Shown here: positions 33,933 to 42,213 of the stretch, piece after piece
How positions within the stretch are numbered: the stretch's first letter is position 1
Layout of the letters: the number at the start of each line of letters is the position of its first letter
Assembly (NCBI RefSeq): GCF_005869225.1
Contig: NZ_SWFP01000002.1
Span: forward strand, 558,001 to 622,000
From: Dyadobacter bucti
Lineage (GTDB): Bacteria > Bacteroidota > Bacteroidia > Cytophagales > Spirosomataceae
DNA: 64,000 nucleotides
Direction: 5' to 3'
Program-made: the position numbers and the translations under genes
Notes under the pieces: model-generated
Told to the model about the DNA's origin: nothing
Databases searched by the model: none
What the model saw: the letters and a program-made list of their open reading frames with translations, nothing else

Positions 33933-36900
33933 TTAAAATCCTATCTGGATGGATGCCGAATACATTCTCGTCAGCGGGTATGGGGTATTATCTATACCCG
34001 CCGACATCAGTTCAGACCTGCTTGAAGACTCCGGATCAAGCCCCTGGTATTTGGTAAAAGTCAGGAGATTGGTCGCCTGCAGGGAAAGCCGGGCACGGTA
34101 AATTTTCAGGTTGCGTATCATCGAAGCCGGAAATTCGTACGACAGGCTTACGTCTTTCAGTCGCAGATAATCGGCATTTTCGAGAAAACGGGTGGAGACA
34201 CGTGTCGCCAGATACGTCGTATTACCTCCCTGCGAAGGGCGCGGAATGGTATTGGAAGGGTTTTCCGGTGTCCAGAAATCTGCGATTTCCGCAAGCTGCT
34301 GATTGAAAGGCACAGACCGCGCGTTCAGGTTCCGCATCGAATTGTACAACTTGTTACCCATGGAATATTGGAAAAAAACGGAGAGGGACAACGGCCCGTA
34401 CGTCAGATTGTTCGAAAGTCCGCCGAACAGCTTTGGATTAGGAATCCCTGCGATCTCTTTGTCCCCCACATCAAATTTCCCGTTTCCGTTGAGATCGGCA
34501 TAACGCGGATCACCGGGAACCGCTCCGAATTTGGCCGCCTCGTCTTTATCTGCCGTCTGCCAGATTCCGTCAAAACGGTACATGTAGTAACTGGCCACCG
34601 GCTGACCGGCCCTGGTAACATTGGCAGGCTCTCCCGGCAGTTCCAATGTGGCACCCGGTATTTCGAGCGGGTCGCCAATTGAATTGGTACCGATATCGAG
34701 CACCTTATTCTCGTTGAACGTCAGGTTGAAACCTGTGGTCCAGCCAAGTTTCCCTGTAAGGTTTCGTGAGCTGACATCCAGTTCAAACCCTCTGTTCTGC
34801 ACCGAACCGATATTGACCGTAGGGTTTTCAGGTACTCCCGCTGTAAACGGCAGGGGTGTATTGATCAGAAGGTTTTCCGATTTTTTGATATAATAGTCCA
34901 GTGTGAGCTGTATCCGGTTGTTCGAAAATGAAAGATCAACCCCGGCATCAAACTGTTTGGCCGATTCCCATTGTAAATTGGGATTACCGATGTTCTGAGG
35001 GGCATTACCCACTACCACGCCGTTGCCAAAAACGTAAGGCGCCGCCCCAGCCCTCGTGATAAATGCATAATCTCCGATGTTTTGATTGCCCGTAAGCCCA
35101 TAGCCAGTCCTCAGCTTCAAATCATTGATAACGTTCTGACCTTTCATGAATGCTTCCTCTGAAAGACGCCAGGCAACCGATGCTGAAGGGAAAATACCAT
35201 ATCTTTTGTTGCTTCCAAACTTTGAAGAACCATCCCGTCGCACCGTTGCTGTTAGCAGGTAGCGACTATCAAAACCGTAGTTAATGCGTCCGAAAACAGA
35301 GGCCAGCCCTGCGGTAACATCCGAGCCGGTGGCGGAGAAATTGGTCTGATTGGAAAGCTGGTTCAAGGTATTATCCACCGTGCCGGTGCCGGTTACGCTG
35401 TTTCTTTTTGCATAAAAAGCCTGAGCCGAAGTTCCTGCCAGAATTTTGAAATCATGTTTGCCGAAGAGTTTTGCATATTGCAAGGTGGCATCGGTAACCC
35501 AATTGATCTGCTGCTCAGAGCCTTCGGTGACACTTCCCTGATCCAGCGAGTAAATCCCAATTTTATATACCGGCAAGAAGGTATAATTGTTCAACAAAAC
35601 CAGATCCGCTCCGACATTGCCGGATAAGGTAAGCCCCTCGGCCAGCTCCCAGTCCGATTTTAGATTTCCCAGCAACCGGTTGGTTGCCGCTTTCCGGGTC
35701 GGAAGGTACAGATCGATCAGCGGGTTTCGGTTTTCGCCAAAATAAGGATCTGCCGTGCTGGATATTCCCGCCAGGTTTCCGTTTTGATCGAAAGGCTGCA
35801 CATAGCTGTGAACCGAAATAGCACTTTTGTACGCCCCGCCGTGAAAACTGTCGTTACTCACAGGCGACTGCTCCTGGTGGCTTCCGGAAAGGCTGCTGGA
35901 CACCTTGAACTTAGGGCTGAAAGTGATATCGTTGTTGGCACGGAAAAAGAAAGACGAGAGGTCCGAAGTTCTGATGATACCCTTTCTTTTGAGATATGAG
36001 GCGGAAATCGCAAACCGGCTTTTTTCGGTTCCTCCGCTCATGCTCATATTGTACTCCTGCCTGAAACCGGTCTGTGTAACCAGTTTTTGCCAGTCTGTAT
36101 TCACCCCCCACGCAGGATTGCCCAGGTCCTCATACACCGACGTGTTGCGATTGGTGTTTTTAAAAGCCTCGATAAAAAGCAGCCGCTGCTGTTCCGTAGA
36201 AAGTACGTCATATCGCTTTGCTATCTCCTCTATCCCCAGCGATGTGCTGAACGTGAACTCCGTTTTTCCGGATTTTCCTCTGCGGGTAGTAATAATCAGG
36301 ACACCGTTTGAGGCCCGCGAGCCATAAATAGCAGTTGCGGAAGCATCCTTCAGAACATCAATCGAAACAATGTCTTTGGGATTGATCGATGAAAAATCGC
36401 CGCTGAACAATGGTACCCCGTCCACAACAATCAGCGGGTTGTTACTACCTGTCACCGAGCCGATACCGCGTATGTTCACCGAGAATTTGCCGGCCAGGTC
36501 TCCACCGGTCTGCCGGATCTGAACCCCGCTGGTACGTCCCTGCAAGGCTTCCTGGAAATTGGACACAGGCCTGCTTTGCAATGTTTTTTCATTTACCCGC
36601 GCCACCGAGCCGGTAATGTCTGAGACCTTTTGGGTACCATACCCAACCACAACCACTTCAGAAAGAGACCTGACACTTGCCCTGAGCGAAATGTCCAGGG
36701 TAGTCTGGACGGAAGCAACTTCAATTTCCCTTGAATCATAACCGATATAAGAAAAAGCCAGGATCGCAGCCCCTTCTTCCAGCATAAGCTGAAAATTCCC
36801 GTTCGCATCCGTGGTAGTCCCCAGCATCGTGCCCTTTACCACAATGCTCACCCCAGGAAGCCCTTTTCCGTCTTCATCATCTTTCACCGTACCTGAAACA

Positions 36901-37313
36901 TTCCTTCCGGAAATTGCTGCCGCAACCGCCACTTCGGCTGTCTTATCCGGCTTTACCGGCGCGGCGCGGCCCTGAGGGGATTTCGATCTGATGATATAAG
37001 TTTTTGTGTCGATTTTTTCAAAAGTAAGGTCGGTCCCGCGCAAAAGTTTCCTGAGGATCACCTCAACATCCTGCCCGGCTTCTATTTTAAAATCCGACAC
37101 CTGGTGGTCCTTGACACTTTCGGTATCATACAAAAAATAGATCCCCCGCATCTCACGGATATCTTTCAGTACAGAGCCGAGCAGCTTCTTCCGCTGGCTT
37201 ACCGGCAATCCTCCACTTTTTTTCTCCACCACCCGCATTTTTTGCTGTCCGGCTTCTGCCCCGGACCAGACCGCAAAAAGCAGTAAGGCGCTCATCAGTA
37301 TTAATTTTTTCAT
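33933..37313 (-). CDS. SusC-family TonB-dependent transporter with STN signalling domain (sulfatase locus)
   Basis: The 1126-residue protein has a signal peptide (MKKLILMSALLLFAVWSGAEA), then a secretin/TonB short N-terminal (STN) domain at about 40-110 (LLGSVLKDIREMRGIYFLYD to YIIRSK), a carboxypeptidase-D-like domain near 140-220 (VSGTVKDDEDGKGLPGVSIVVKGT), the LSEVVVVGYGTQKVSDITG plug entrance, and a barrel ending in YSASIQIGF. The STN domain is the periplasmic arm that contacts a FecR-type anti-sigma, and a FecR gene lies 107 bp upstream, so ligand binding should activate the locus's own sigma factor. That sigma gene contains an amber codon (see 38474-39079). Confidence 0.94.
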   Translation of the reverse strand: MKKLILMSALLLFAVWSGAEAGQQKMRVVEKKSGGLPVSQRKKLLGSVLKDIREMRGIYFLYDTESVKDHQVSDFKIEAGQDVEVILRKLLRGTDLTFEKIDTKTYIIRSKSPQGRAAPVKPDKTAEVAVAAAISGRNVSGTVKDDEDGKGLPGVSIVVKGTMLGTTTDANGNFQLMLEEGAAILAFSYIGYDSREIEVASVQTTLDISLRASVRSLSEVVVVGYGTQKVSDITGSVARVNEKTLQSRPVSNFQEALQGRTSGVQIRQTGGDLAGKFSVNIRGIGSVTGSNNPLIVVDGVPLFSGDFSSINPKDIVSIDVLKDASATAIYGSRASNGVLIITTRRGKSGKTEFTFSTSLGIEEIAKRYDVLSTEQQRLLFIEAFKNTNRNTSVYEDLGNPAWGVNTDWQKLVTQTGFRQEYNMSMSGGTEKSRFAISASYLKRKGIIRTSDLSSFFFRANNDITFSPKFKVSSSLSGSHQEQSPVSNDSFHGGAYKSAISVHSYVQPFDQNGNLAGISSTADPYFGENRNPLIDLYLPTRKAATNRLLGNLKSDWELAEGLTLSGNVGADLVLLNNYTFLPVYKIGIYSLDQGSVTEGSEQQINWVTDATLQYAKLFGKHDFKILAGTSAQAFYAKRNSVTGTGTVDNTLNQLSNQTNFSATGSDVTAGLASVFGRINYGFDSRYLLTATVRRDGSSKFGSNKRYGIFPSASVAWRLSEEAFMKGQNVINDLKLRTGYGLTGNQNIGDYAFITRAGAAPYVFGNGVVVGNAPQNIGNPNLQWESAKQFDAGVDLSFSNNRIQLTLDYYIKKSENLLINTPLPFTAGVPENPTVNIGSVQNRGFELDVSSRNLTGKLGWTTGFNLTFNENKVLDIGTNSIGDPLEIPGATLELPGEPANVTRAGQPVASYYMYRFDGIWQTADKDEAAKFGAVPGDPRYADLNGNGKFDVGDKEIAGIPNPKLFGGLSNNLTYGPLSLSVFFQYSMGNKLYNSMRNLNARSVPFNQQLAEIADFWTPENPSNTIPRPSQGGNTTYLATRVSTRFLENADYLRLKDVSLSYEFPASMIRNLKIYRARLSLQATNLLTFTKYQGLDPESSSRSELMSAGIDNTPYPLTRMYSASIQIGF

Positions 37314-37420
37314 CGGTAAAACGGGTTTGGATTAGGTATGGTTATTTCAAGACCATTTATTTTATAGATTAAATATATTATTTGAGAATTTCCATTACAG
37401 CTGCATAACGGGCAGTTATT

Positions 37421-38407
37421 TCAGCGGATCAGATACTTGTTATCACTTAGTTTTTCGATTCTGACAGGGTAGATTGCCTCTATGGCGGTCAGCAGGTTCT
37501 GTAGATCTTTGGAAGGCAGTACGCCCGATATGGTTTTTTTCGCCAGTTGGTCGTTTTCAATCACAAGCTCTACCCCATAGAGGTCTGCTACCCTGGACGC
37601 TACCTCATGGAGTGGTGTTTCGTCAAAATCCAGCAAGCCGTTTCGCCATGCGGCATACATATCCTGACGGACATAGGTGATGACAAACCTTCCTTCTGTC
37701 CAGCGCATCTTCTGCGAAGGATGCAGGTCTGTTTCCTTGTCGCGGCTTCTCAATGCTACCAAACCCTCTTCAAGAACCACTTCGGCTGTGGTTTTTCTGT
37801 TCATCACATTAAACCTGGTGCCTTTCACCACCACATCAAACTCTGGCAAATGCACGAGGAACGGGACCTTTCCGGGTAATTTCCGGATATCAAAAAATGC
37901 CTCCCCGTCCAGCCACACCTCGCGGGCGGATGTTCCGTCCCAGCCAGCCCATTTCATGCGGGTATTCGCGTTGAGGCTCACCGTTGATCCATCGGGCAGA
38001 TTCAAGGTTTTCACCTGGCCGAATTCCGTTGCATAGGTAGCGGCAGCGGGTAACTTTCCATTGTAGAGCCACAAGCCGGCAGCAAGAACAAGCAGGGCAA
38101 AAGCGGCGGCCGCAACCCTGTAATACGGATAAGTAAACTTCCTTAGCGGAACAACAGGAACGTTTGTCTGGATTTTTTCACTCAGGACATTCCACCCTGC
38201 TTCGATGGCCTGCTCACTCACCTCGGGCAGTTTCACGGCCGTTGCCTTGGTCGCAATCCTGGCCTGCCGTACCTGAGCTTCTTCCTGCGGAAATCTGACG
38301 AGATAAAGGCGCCAGAACTGATTAAGCTCCGGTGTAGGATTGAGTACCCATTTCCTGAACCTCGGTTCTGACATCAATTGATCCCACGTAAAAGGCGTTT
38401 CGCGCAT
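37421..38407 (-). CDS. FecR-family anti-sigma factor
   Basis: The 328-residue protein has an N-terminal cytoplasmic helical part (about 1-95), one membrane helix (VAAAAFALLVLAAGLWLYNG, about 98-117) and the periplasmic FecR domain (EFGQVKTLNLPDGSTVSLNANTRMKW, then REVWLDGEAFFDI and FLVHLPEFDVVVKGTRFNVMN). A C-terminal domain (AWRNGLLDFDETPLHEVASRVADLYGVELVIEN) is the usual DUF4974-like part that meets the transporter's STN domain. It lies between the sigma gene and the SusC gene, the normal order for these regulatory cascades. Confidence 0.94.
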   Translation of the reverse strand: MRETPFTWDQLMSEPRFRKWVLNPTPELNQFWRLYLVRFPQEEAQVRQARIATKATAVKLPEVSEQAIEAGWNVLSEKIQTNVPVVPLRKFTYPYYRVAAAAFALLVLAAGLWLYNGKLPAAATYATEFGQVKTLNLPDGSTVSLNANTRMKWAGWDGTSAREVWLDGEAFFDIRKLPGKVPFLVHLPEFDVVVKGTRFNVMNRKTTAEVVLEEGLVALRSRDKETDLHPSQKMRWTEGRFVITYVRQDMYAAWRNGLLDFDETPLHEVASRVADLYGVELVIENDQLAKKTISGVLPSKDLQNLLTAIEAIYPVRIEKLSDNKYLIR

Positions 38408-38473
38408 GGCTTGAACTGTTTAGTATCAAGACAGCCTTATGAAACAGTTGTACCCTATTTTATTGAAATATTT

Positions 38474-39079
38474 TTAGAAAAAATTATCAGGATCTGGTAA
38501 GTTCATCATAATCAGACTAATAGCGGAGAAGGTGGTCTGAAGGAGTTCACGGATGCGGATAAATGCTTTGTGCAGCAGGTTGCGTACCGACTGGTAGGTC
38601 AGCGACATGACCTGGGCGATGTCGGCGAGTGACAGTTCGGAGTAGTAACGCAGGTAAATGATTTCCCGCTGGCGGGGCGGCAGGTCTTCCATCGCTTTTC
38701 TGATCCGGACAATATCCTCTTCCTGGGCCTGTTCCTGGATCATGATGTCCTCGATACTGTATATGTACGCATCGGTGTTAGGCTCAAAGCCGATTTCTTG
38801 ATGCATATTTCTTTCATGCATACGGAGCTGGTCCAGCAGCCTGTTGCGCAGGGATTTCAAAAGGTATGCTTTCGGAGAATACAGATCGGCGGGCAACTTT
38901 CCGGTCTGCCAGAGGCTCAAAAAAAGATCGTGGATTTCATCTTCAACAACGGCAGGATCAGTGGTAAATTTCTTTCCATAGCGAAGTAAAACGGGATAAA
39001 AGAGCTTGTAAAGCTTTTCCAGAGCAGAAGGATCCCCTGAGCAGAAATCAATCCATATCTAGTTTTCTTCGGAAATCAT
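38474..39079 (-). pseudogene. ECF sigma factor gene with in-frame amber codon at position 7
   Basis: The conceptual frame starts at ATG 39077-39079 and reads MISEEN, then TAG (39059-39061), then IWIDFCSGDPSALEKLYKLF and onward through region 2 (DEIHDLFLSLWQTG) to region 4 (LPPRQREIIYLRYYSELSLADIAQVMSLTYQSVRNLLHKAF). Counting from that ATG the product would have about 200 residues, normal for this family. The first conventional start after the TAG is a TTG at 38918-38920, which would delete most of region 2. Possible outcomes are a recent nonsense mutation (one base from CAG, AAG or GAG), non-canonical initiation at ATA or ATT next to the stop, suppression, or a sequencing error. It should drive the FecR/SusC/SusD/sulfatase genes that follow, so that locus may be silent. 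Confidence 0.78.
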
Positions 39080-39203
39080 ACCAGTCTGAAACTATCGTAA
39101 ACCTATATCGGAGGCAAGTACGAATATATCGACAATTTCAAAACCGGCACCGTAATATTTAATTTTATATTAAAATAATCACTTACACCGCGTGCAGCTT
39201 ATT

Positions 39204-39243
39204 TTTTTGCTGCCGCCGGGGAACATGCCGACGGCAGCAAAAA
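39204..39243 (-). terminator. Rho-independent terminator between two utilisation loci
   Basis: Perfect 12-bp arms TTTTTGCTGCCG (39204-39215) and CGGCAGCAAAAA (39232-39243) with a 16-base loop lie 4 bp past the stop of the BNR gene. On the minus strand the stem is followed by a U tract, so it should end the right-hand locus. Confidence 0.88.
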
Positions 39244-39247
39244 GCCC

Positions 39248-40702
39248 TTACTTTACCAGTTCCGGTGTAATCATCGCGTCCGTACTGTTTCTGGGCAATT
39301 TATAAACGTCGCCTTTTTCATTGGTAAAATACAAGTTCGATTCCGACGGCTTGCGGCCATGACCATCTGCCCATATCCCGTAAAAATCCGGGCTGGCATT
39401 GGAAGGTTTCCGCACATAGGAATGGTTCATGGTGCTGTTCTGGGTCATTTGCTTTTCCTTTTTCCATGTTTTTCCACCGTCCTTGCTTAGCCACATGGCC
39501 ACTTCCCCGCCAGGATTATAAGCCTGCGGGCCATCCACAGTCGGCCCGATCACTTTCAGTACCTTGTCTGACTCCACATAAATCGACCCCATGTCATAGT
39601 TACTGTCCGAAGTAGTGACCACATGGTTTTCCCATCCGTTTTTCCTGAAACGGTACAGCGTCCATTCCCTGGGATCGTTACCCGGTCCGGCTTCGTATCC
39701 TTTGCTGGAAATAACGAGAATAGCCGGCTTGCCGGATTTGTCAAATGTAATATCGAGCAGATAGCAGTTCAGTTTTTCGCTCGCGTAGTCACGCACCAGG
39801 GCTATATTCTGAGTTGAGGTCAAGGGCAGCTGCGCCGGTTCGAGCTGTGCATTGTGCCAGGTTTCGCCAAAATCCGAGGTTTCCAGGTATTGGAGGTTCG
39901 TACGGTAGTTGAGGCCTTTTCCGTCAGGATGGTAGTCAAATGCAACCCCGACTTTACCATTGGACTCCGCGCTCACCTGATAATGCCCGCTCTGGATATG
40001 CGCCAGCACCTTCCACTCATTCCAGCGCACGCCGTCCTTGGTCGTATTATAGCCGATCACCCGCTGCCCGGCTTTGTTGTATTTTGTAAACAATGCTATA
40101 AAACCTTTCCCCTTGATCGGGTAGACCTGGAAGTAGGAGAAATTGTTGAACGGCTTTTCCTGGCCTCCGACGATCTCCGTAGCATCAATGGTCTCGAAGC
40201 CCTCTATATCATAAGGCTTTTTGCTTTTGTGAATATATGATGGCCTGGATGTTCCGTGGGAGGTCGAAAAAATCCAGATATACCCCTGATCATCGATAGA
40301 TATCACCGGATTATCATGTGCATCCGTCGTTTTTTTATCCAGAAGGATCACCGGATTCGCAAGCTTTCCGGTTTTATGGTCAAAGTAGGAAACATTATGG
40401 AGGAGGGTCGAATTGTTATCATCGGTTCCCCCGAAGCAGAAGAATGTTTTATCGACCGCCTTGGCATAAATCGCAAACGGCCGGTGGTTGGCTGGATATA
40501 CGGCCAGCCCGCCACTGTATTTATAGACGTACTCGTCGTTGGACGGCTGGTTCATGTACCATATCCCTTTAAAACCATCCGCTTTTTTCTGGATAATTTC
40601 GGCTTTGGCATATCTCCCATCCGGGTGAACTTCCTGCGCAAGCGCGGCCGTAAGCGAAATAAGGAACAGGTGGGCAATGAGTATTCTGATTTGATTTTTC
40701 AT
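39248..40702 (-). CDS. Secreted BNR-4-repeat protein, possible glycan lyase or sialidase-like enzyme
   Basis: The 484-residue protein has a signal peptide (MKNQIRILIAHLFLISLTAALAQ) and a beta-propeller-like body with repeated aromatic/glycine strands: GFKGIWYMNQPSNDEYVYKYSGGL near 45-67, FCFGGTDDNNSTLLHNVSYFDHKTGKL near 90-115, HDNPVISIDDQGYIWIFSTSHG near 132-153, then SDFGETWH and SKDGGKTWKKE, which match BNR Asp-box S-x-D-x-G-x-T-W. This looks like the BNR-4 family, which includes lyases acting on uronate-rich polysaccharides; I cannot tell lyase from hydrolase. It is the only enzyme of its SusC/SusD locus and is followed by a terminator. Confidence 0.78.
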   Translation of the reverse strand: MKNQIRILIAHLFLISLTAALAQEVHPDGRYAKAEIIQKKADGFKGIWYMNQPSNDEYVYKYSGGLAVYPANHRPFAIYAKAVDKTFFCFGGTDDNNSTLLHNVSYFDHKTGKLANPVILLDKKTTDAHDNPVISIDDQGYIWIFSTSHGTSRPSYIHKSKKPYDIEGFETIDATEIVGGQEKPFNNFSYFQVYPIKGKGFIALFTKYNKAGQRVIGYNTTKDGVRWNEWKVLAHIQSGHYQVSAESNGKVGVAFDYHPDGKGLNYRTNLQYLETSDFGETWHNAQLEPAQLPLTSTQNIALVRDYASEKLNCYLLDITFDKSGKPAILVISSKGYEAGPGNDPREWTLYRFRKNGWENHVVTTSDSNYDMGSIYVESDKVLKVIGPTVDGPQAYNPGGEVAMWLSKDGGKTWKKEKQMTQNSTMNHSYVRKPSNASPDFYGIWADGHGRKPSESNLYFTNEKGDVYKLPRNSTDAMITPELVK

Positions 40703-40756
40703 ATCAATTGGGTAAGAATATTAACTGGCTTTTACTTTCAATACATTTATCCGGGA

Positions 40757-42196
40757 CTATTCATATCCGGGATTTTGCTTGATTTTGGAGGGGTTGATCT
40801 CGATCTGTGTCAGGGGTACGGGTAAAATTAGCTGGTATTCCTGAATATTAAAGCCCTGGGCCTTCATCACATCGAGCGCCCGGCCGGTGCGCACCAGGTC
40901 GAACCAGCGGTGGTTTTCAAACGCCAGCTCTACCCGTCGTTCCTGCTCAACGGCCAGCCGGAAAGCAGCCTGAGTCGGGATTTCCGTAATCGTTTTCTCT
41001 GCTACCCCGGCCCTTTTTCTAACGGCATTCAATAAAGCAAACGCCTCTCCGCCAGCCACAAATGCAGCTTCGTTCAGTGCTTCCGCCCGCATCAGCAGGA
41101 TATCCGCATACCGCAGCACAGGCCAGTTGTTATCGGCATCATTGGCGGCGAAAGGTGCCGGATCGAGGTACTTTTTGATATAACGTGCCGCCACAAAGTT
41201 TCCGCCGCTGGTATAACCCTGCGCCATGGAAATATCTTTCCGGGGATCCGTTTTTTCATAAGCCTGGTCCATACTCACAGTAGGAAGATTGTGCCCGCTG
41301 CCCGCTCCGATCGTCGTTACGGCCACGCCGGCAAGCCTTGGCGCAAAACGGTTGTTGAACGGGCTTCCCAGACCGAAACCGCCTTTTTTGAATTGTACCT
41401 CGAAAAGCGACTCTTTGTTATTCTTATTGGTGATCCTGAAAATGTCCGCGTACGACGGAAGCAGCTCATAGGTACCTGCGTCGATAATTTCCTTCGTTTT
41501 CGAAGCGGCGTCAGCCCATCTTTTTTGCGTCAGATATACTTTGGCAAGTAATCCCTTCGCTGCTCCGGAAGTGGCCCTGCCGATGTTCAGCCCGGTATAG
41601 CTGGCTGGCAGTACCTGCTCGGCATCCTGCAGATCTTTGACAATCTGATCATAAACTTCCGTCGACGGGTTCCTGGAATACCCGTATCCGTCGGCTACGT
41701 CCGTCGTTTCTTTCAGGATCAGTGGGACGTCCCCGTAAATCCTTACCATGTTGAAATACATCAGCGCGCGCAGGAATTTCACCTCGGCTACATACCTGTC
41801 TTTCAGCGCCTGTTCCATGTTCACTCCGGGAATCCTGTCGATCACCGTATTACAGGATAAAATTCCCTGATAATGATCGTTCCAAGTCGTACTGACAATT
41901 CCGTTGTTGCTTAAAGTAGTAAATGCATCCAGCTGGGAAATGTCGATCCCGCTCTGGGCATCCAGGATTTCAGTATTGTCGGACATGCCTTCACCGATCG
42001 CATACATGCTCTGCCCGTACAGCCCACTCGACTGCAGGGTGGCATAAGCAGCGTTGACGGCATTCAGCATATCCTCCGCATTCCTGTAAAAATTGACATT
42101 GTTTGTTTCAGATATCGGTGCCAGGTCCAGAAACCCGTCCTTGCAGGAAGAGCATGTAACCAGGCCCAGCAAAATGAGAAAACGATATGATTTCAT
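40757..42196 (-). CDS. SusD/RagB-family glycan-binding lipoprotein (BNR locus)
   Basis: The 479-residue protein opens with a lipoprotein signal (MKSYRFLILLGLVTCSSC; lipobox cysteine near residue 18, alternatives at 15). Motifs: HYQGILSCNTVIDRIPGV near 107, FLRALMYFNMVRIYGDVPLIL near 142-162, LRYADILLMRAEALNEAAF near 360-378, and FRLAVEQERRVELAFENHRWFDLVRTG near 420-446. It follows its SusC gene by 17 bp and precedes the BNR gene. Confidence 0.93.
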   Translation of the reverse strand: MKSYRFLILLGLVTCSSCKDGFLDLAPISETNNVNFYRNAEDMLNAVNAAYATLQSSGLYGQSMYAIGEGMSDNTEILDAQSGIDISQLDAFTTLSNNGIVSTTWNDHYQGILSCNTVIDRIPGVNMEQALKDRYVAEVKFLRALMYFNMVRIYGDVPLILKETTDVADGYGYSRNPSTEVYDQIVKDLQDAEQVLPASYTGLNIGRATSGAAKGLLAKVYLTQKRWADAASKTKEIIDAGTYELLPSYADIFRITNKNNKESLFEVQFKKGGFGLGSPFNNRFAPRLAGVAVTTIGAGSGHNLPTVSMDQAYEKTDPRKDISMAQGYTSGGNFVAARYIKKYLDPAPFAANDADNNWPVLRYADILLMRAEALNEAAFVAGGEAFALLNAVRKRAGVAEKTITEIPTQAAFRLAVEQERRVELAFENHRWFDLVRTGRALDVMKAQGFNIQEYQLILPVPLTQIEINPSKIKQNPGYE

Positions 42197-42213
42197 GTAA
42201 ATAGCTTTAAATG

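Noticed and set aside
38474..38920. A short sigma factor starting at TTG 38920
   Set aside because: It would lack most of region 2, while the upstream frame carries clear homologous sequence up to the TAG; the gene is better read as interrupted.
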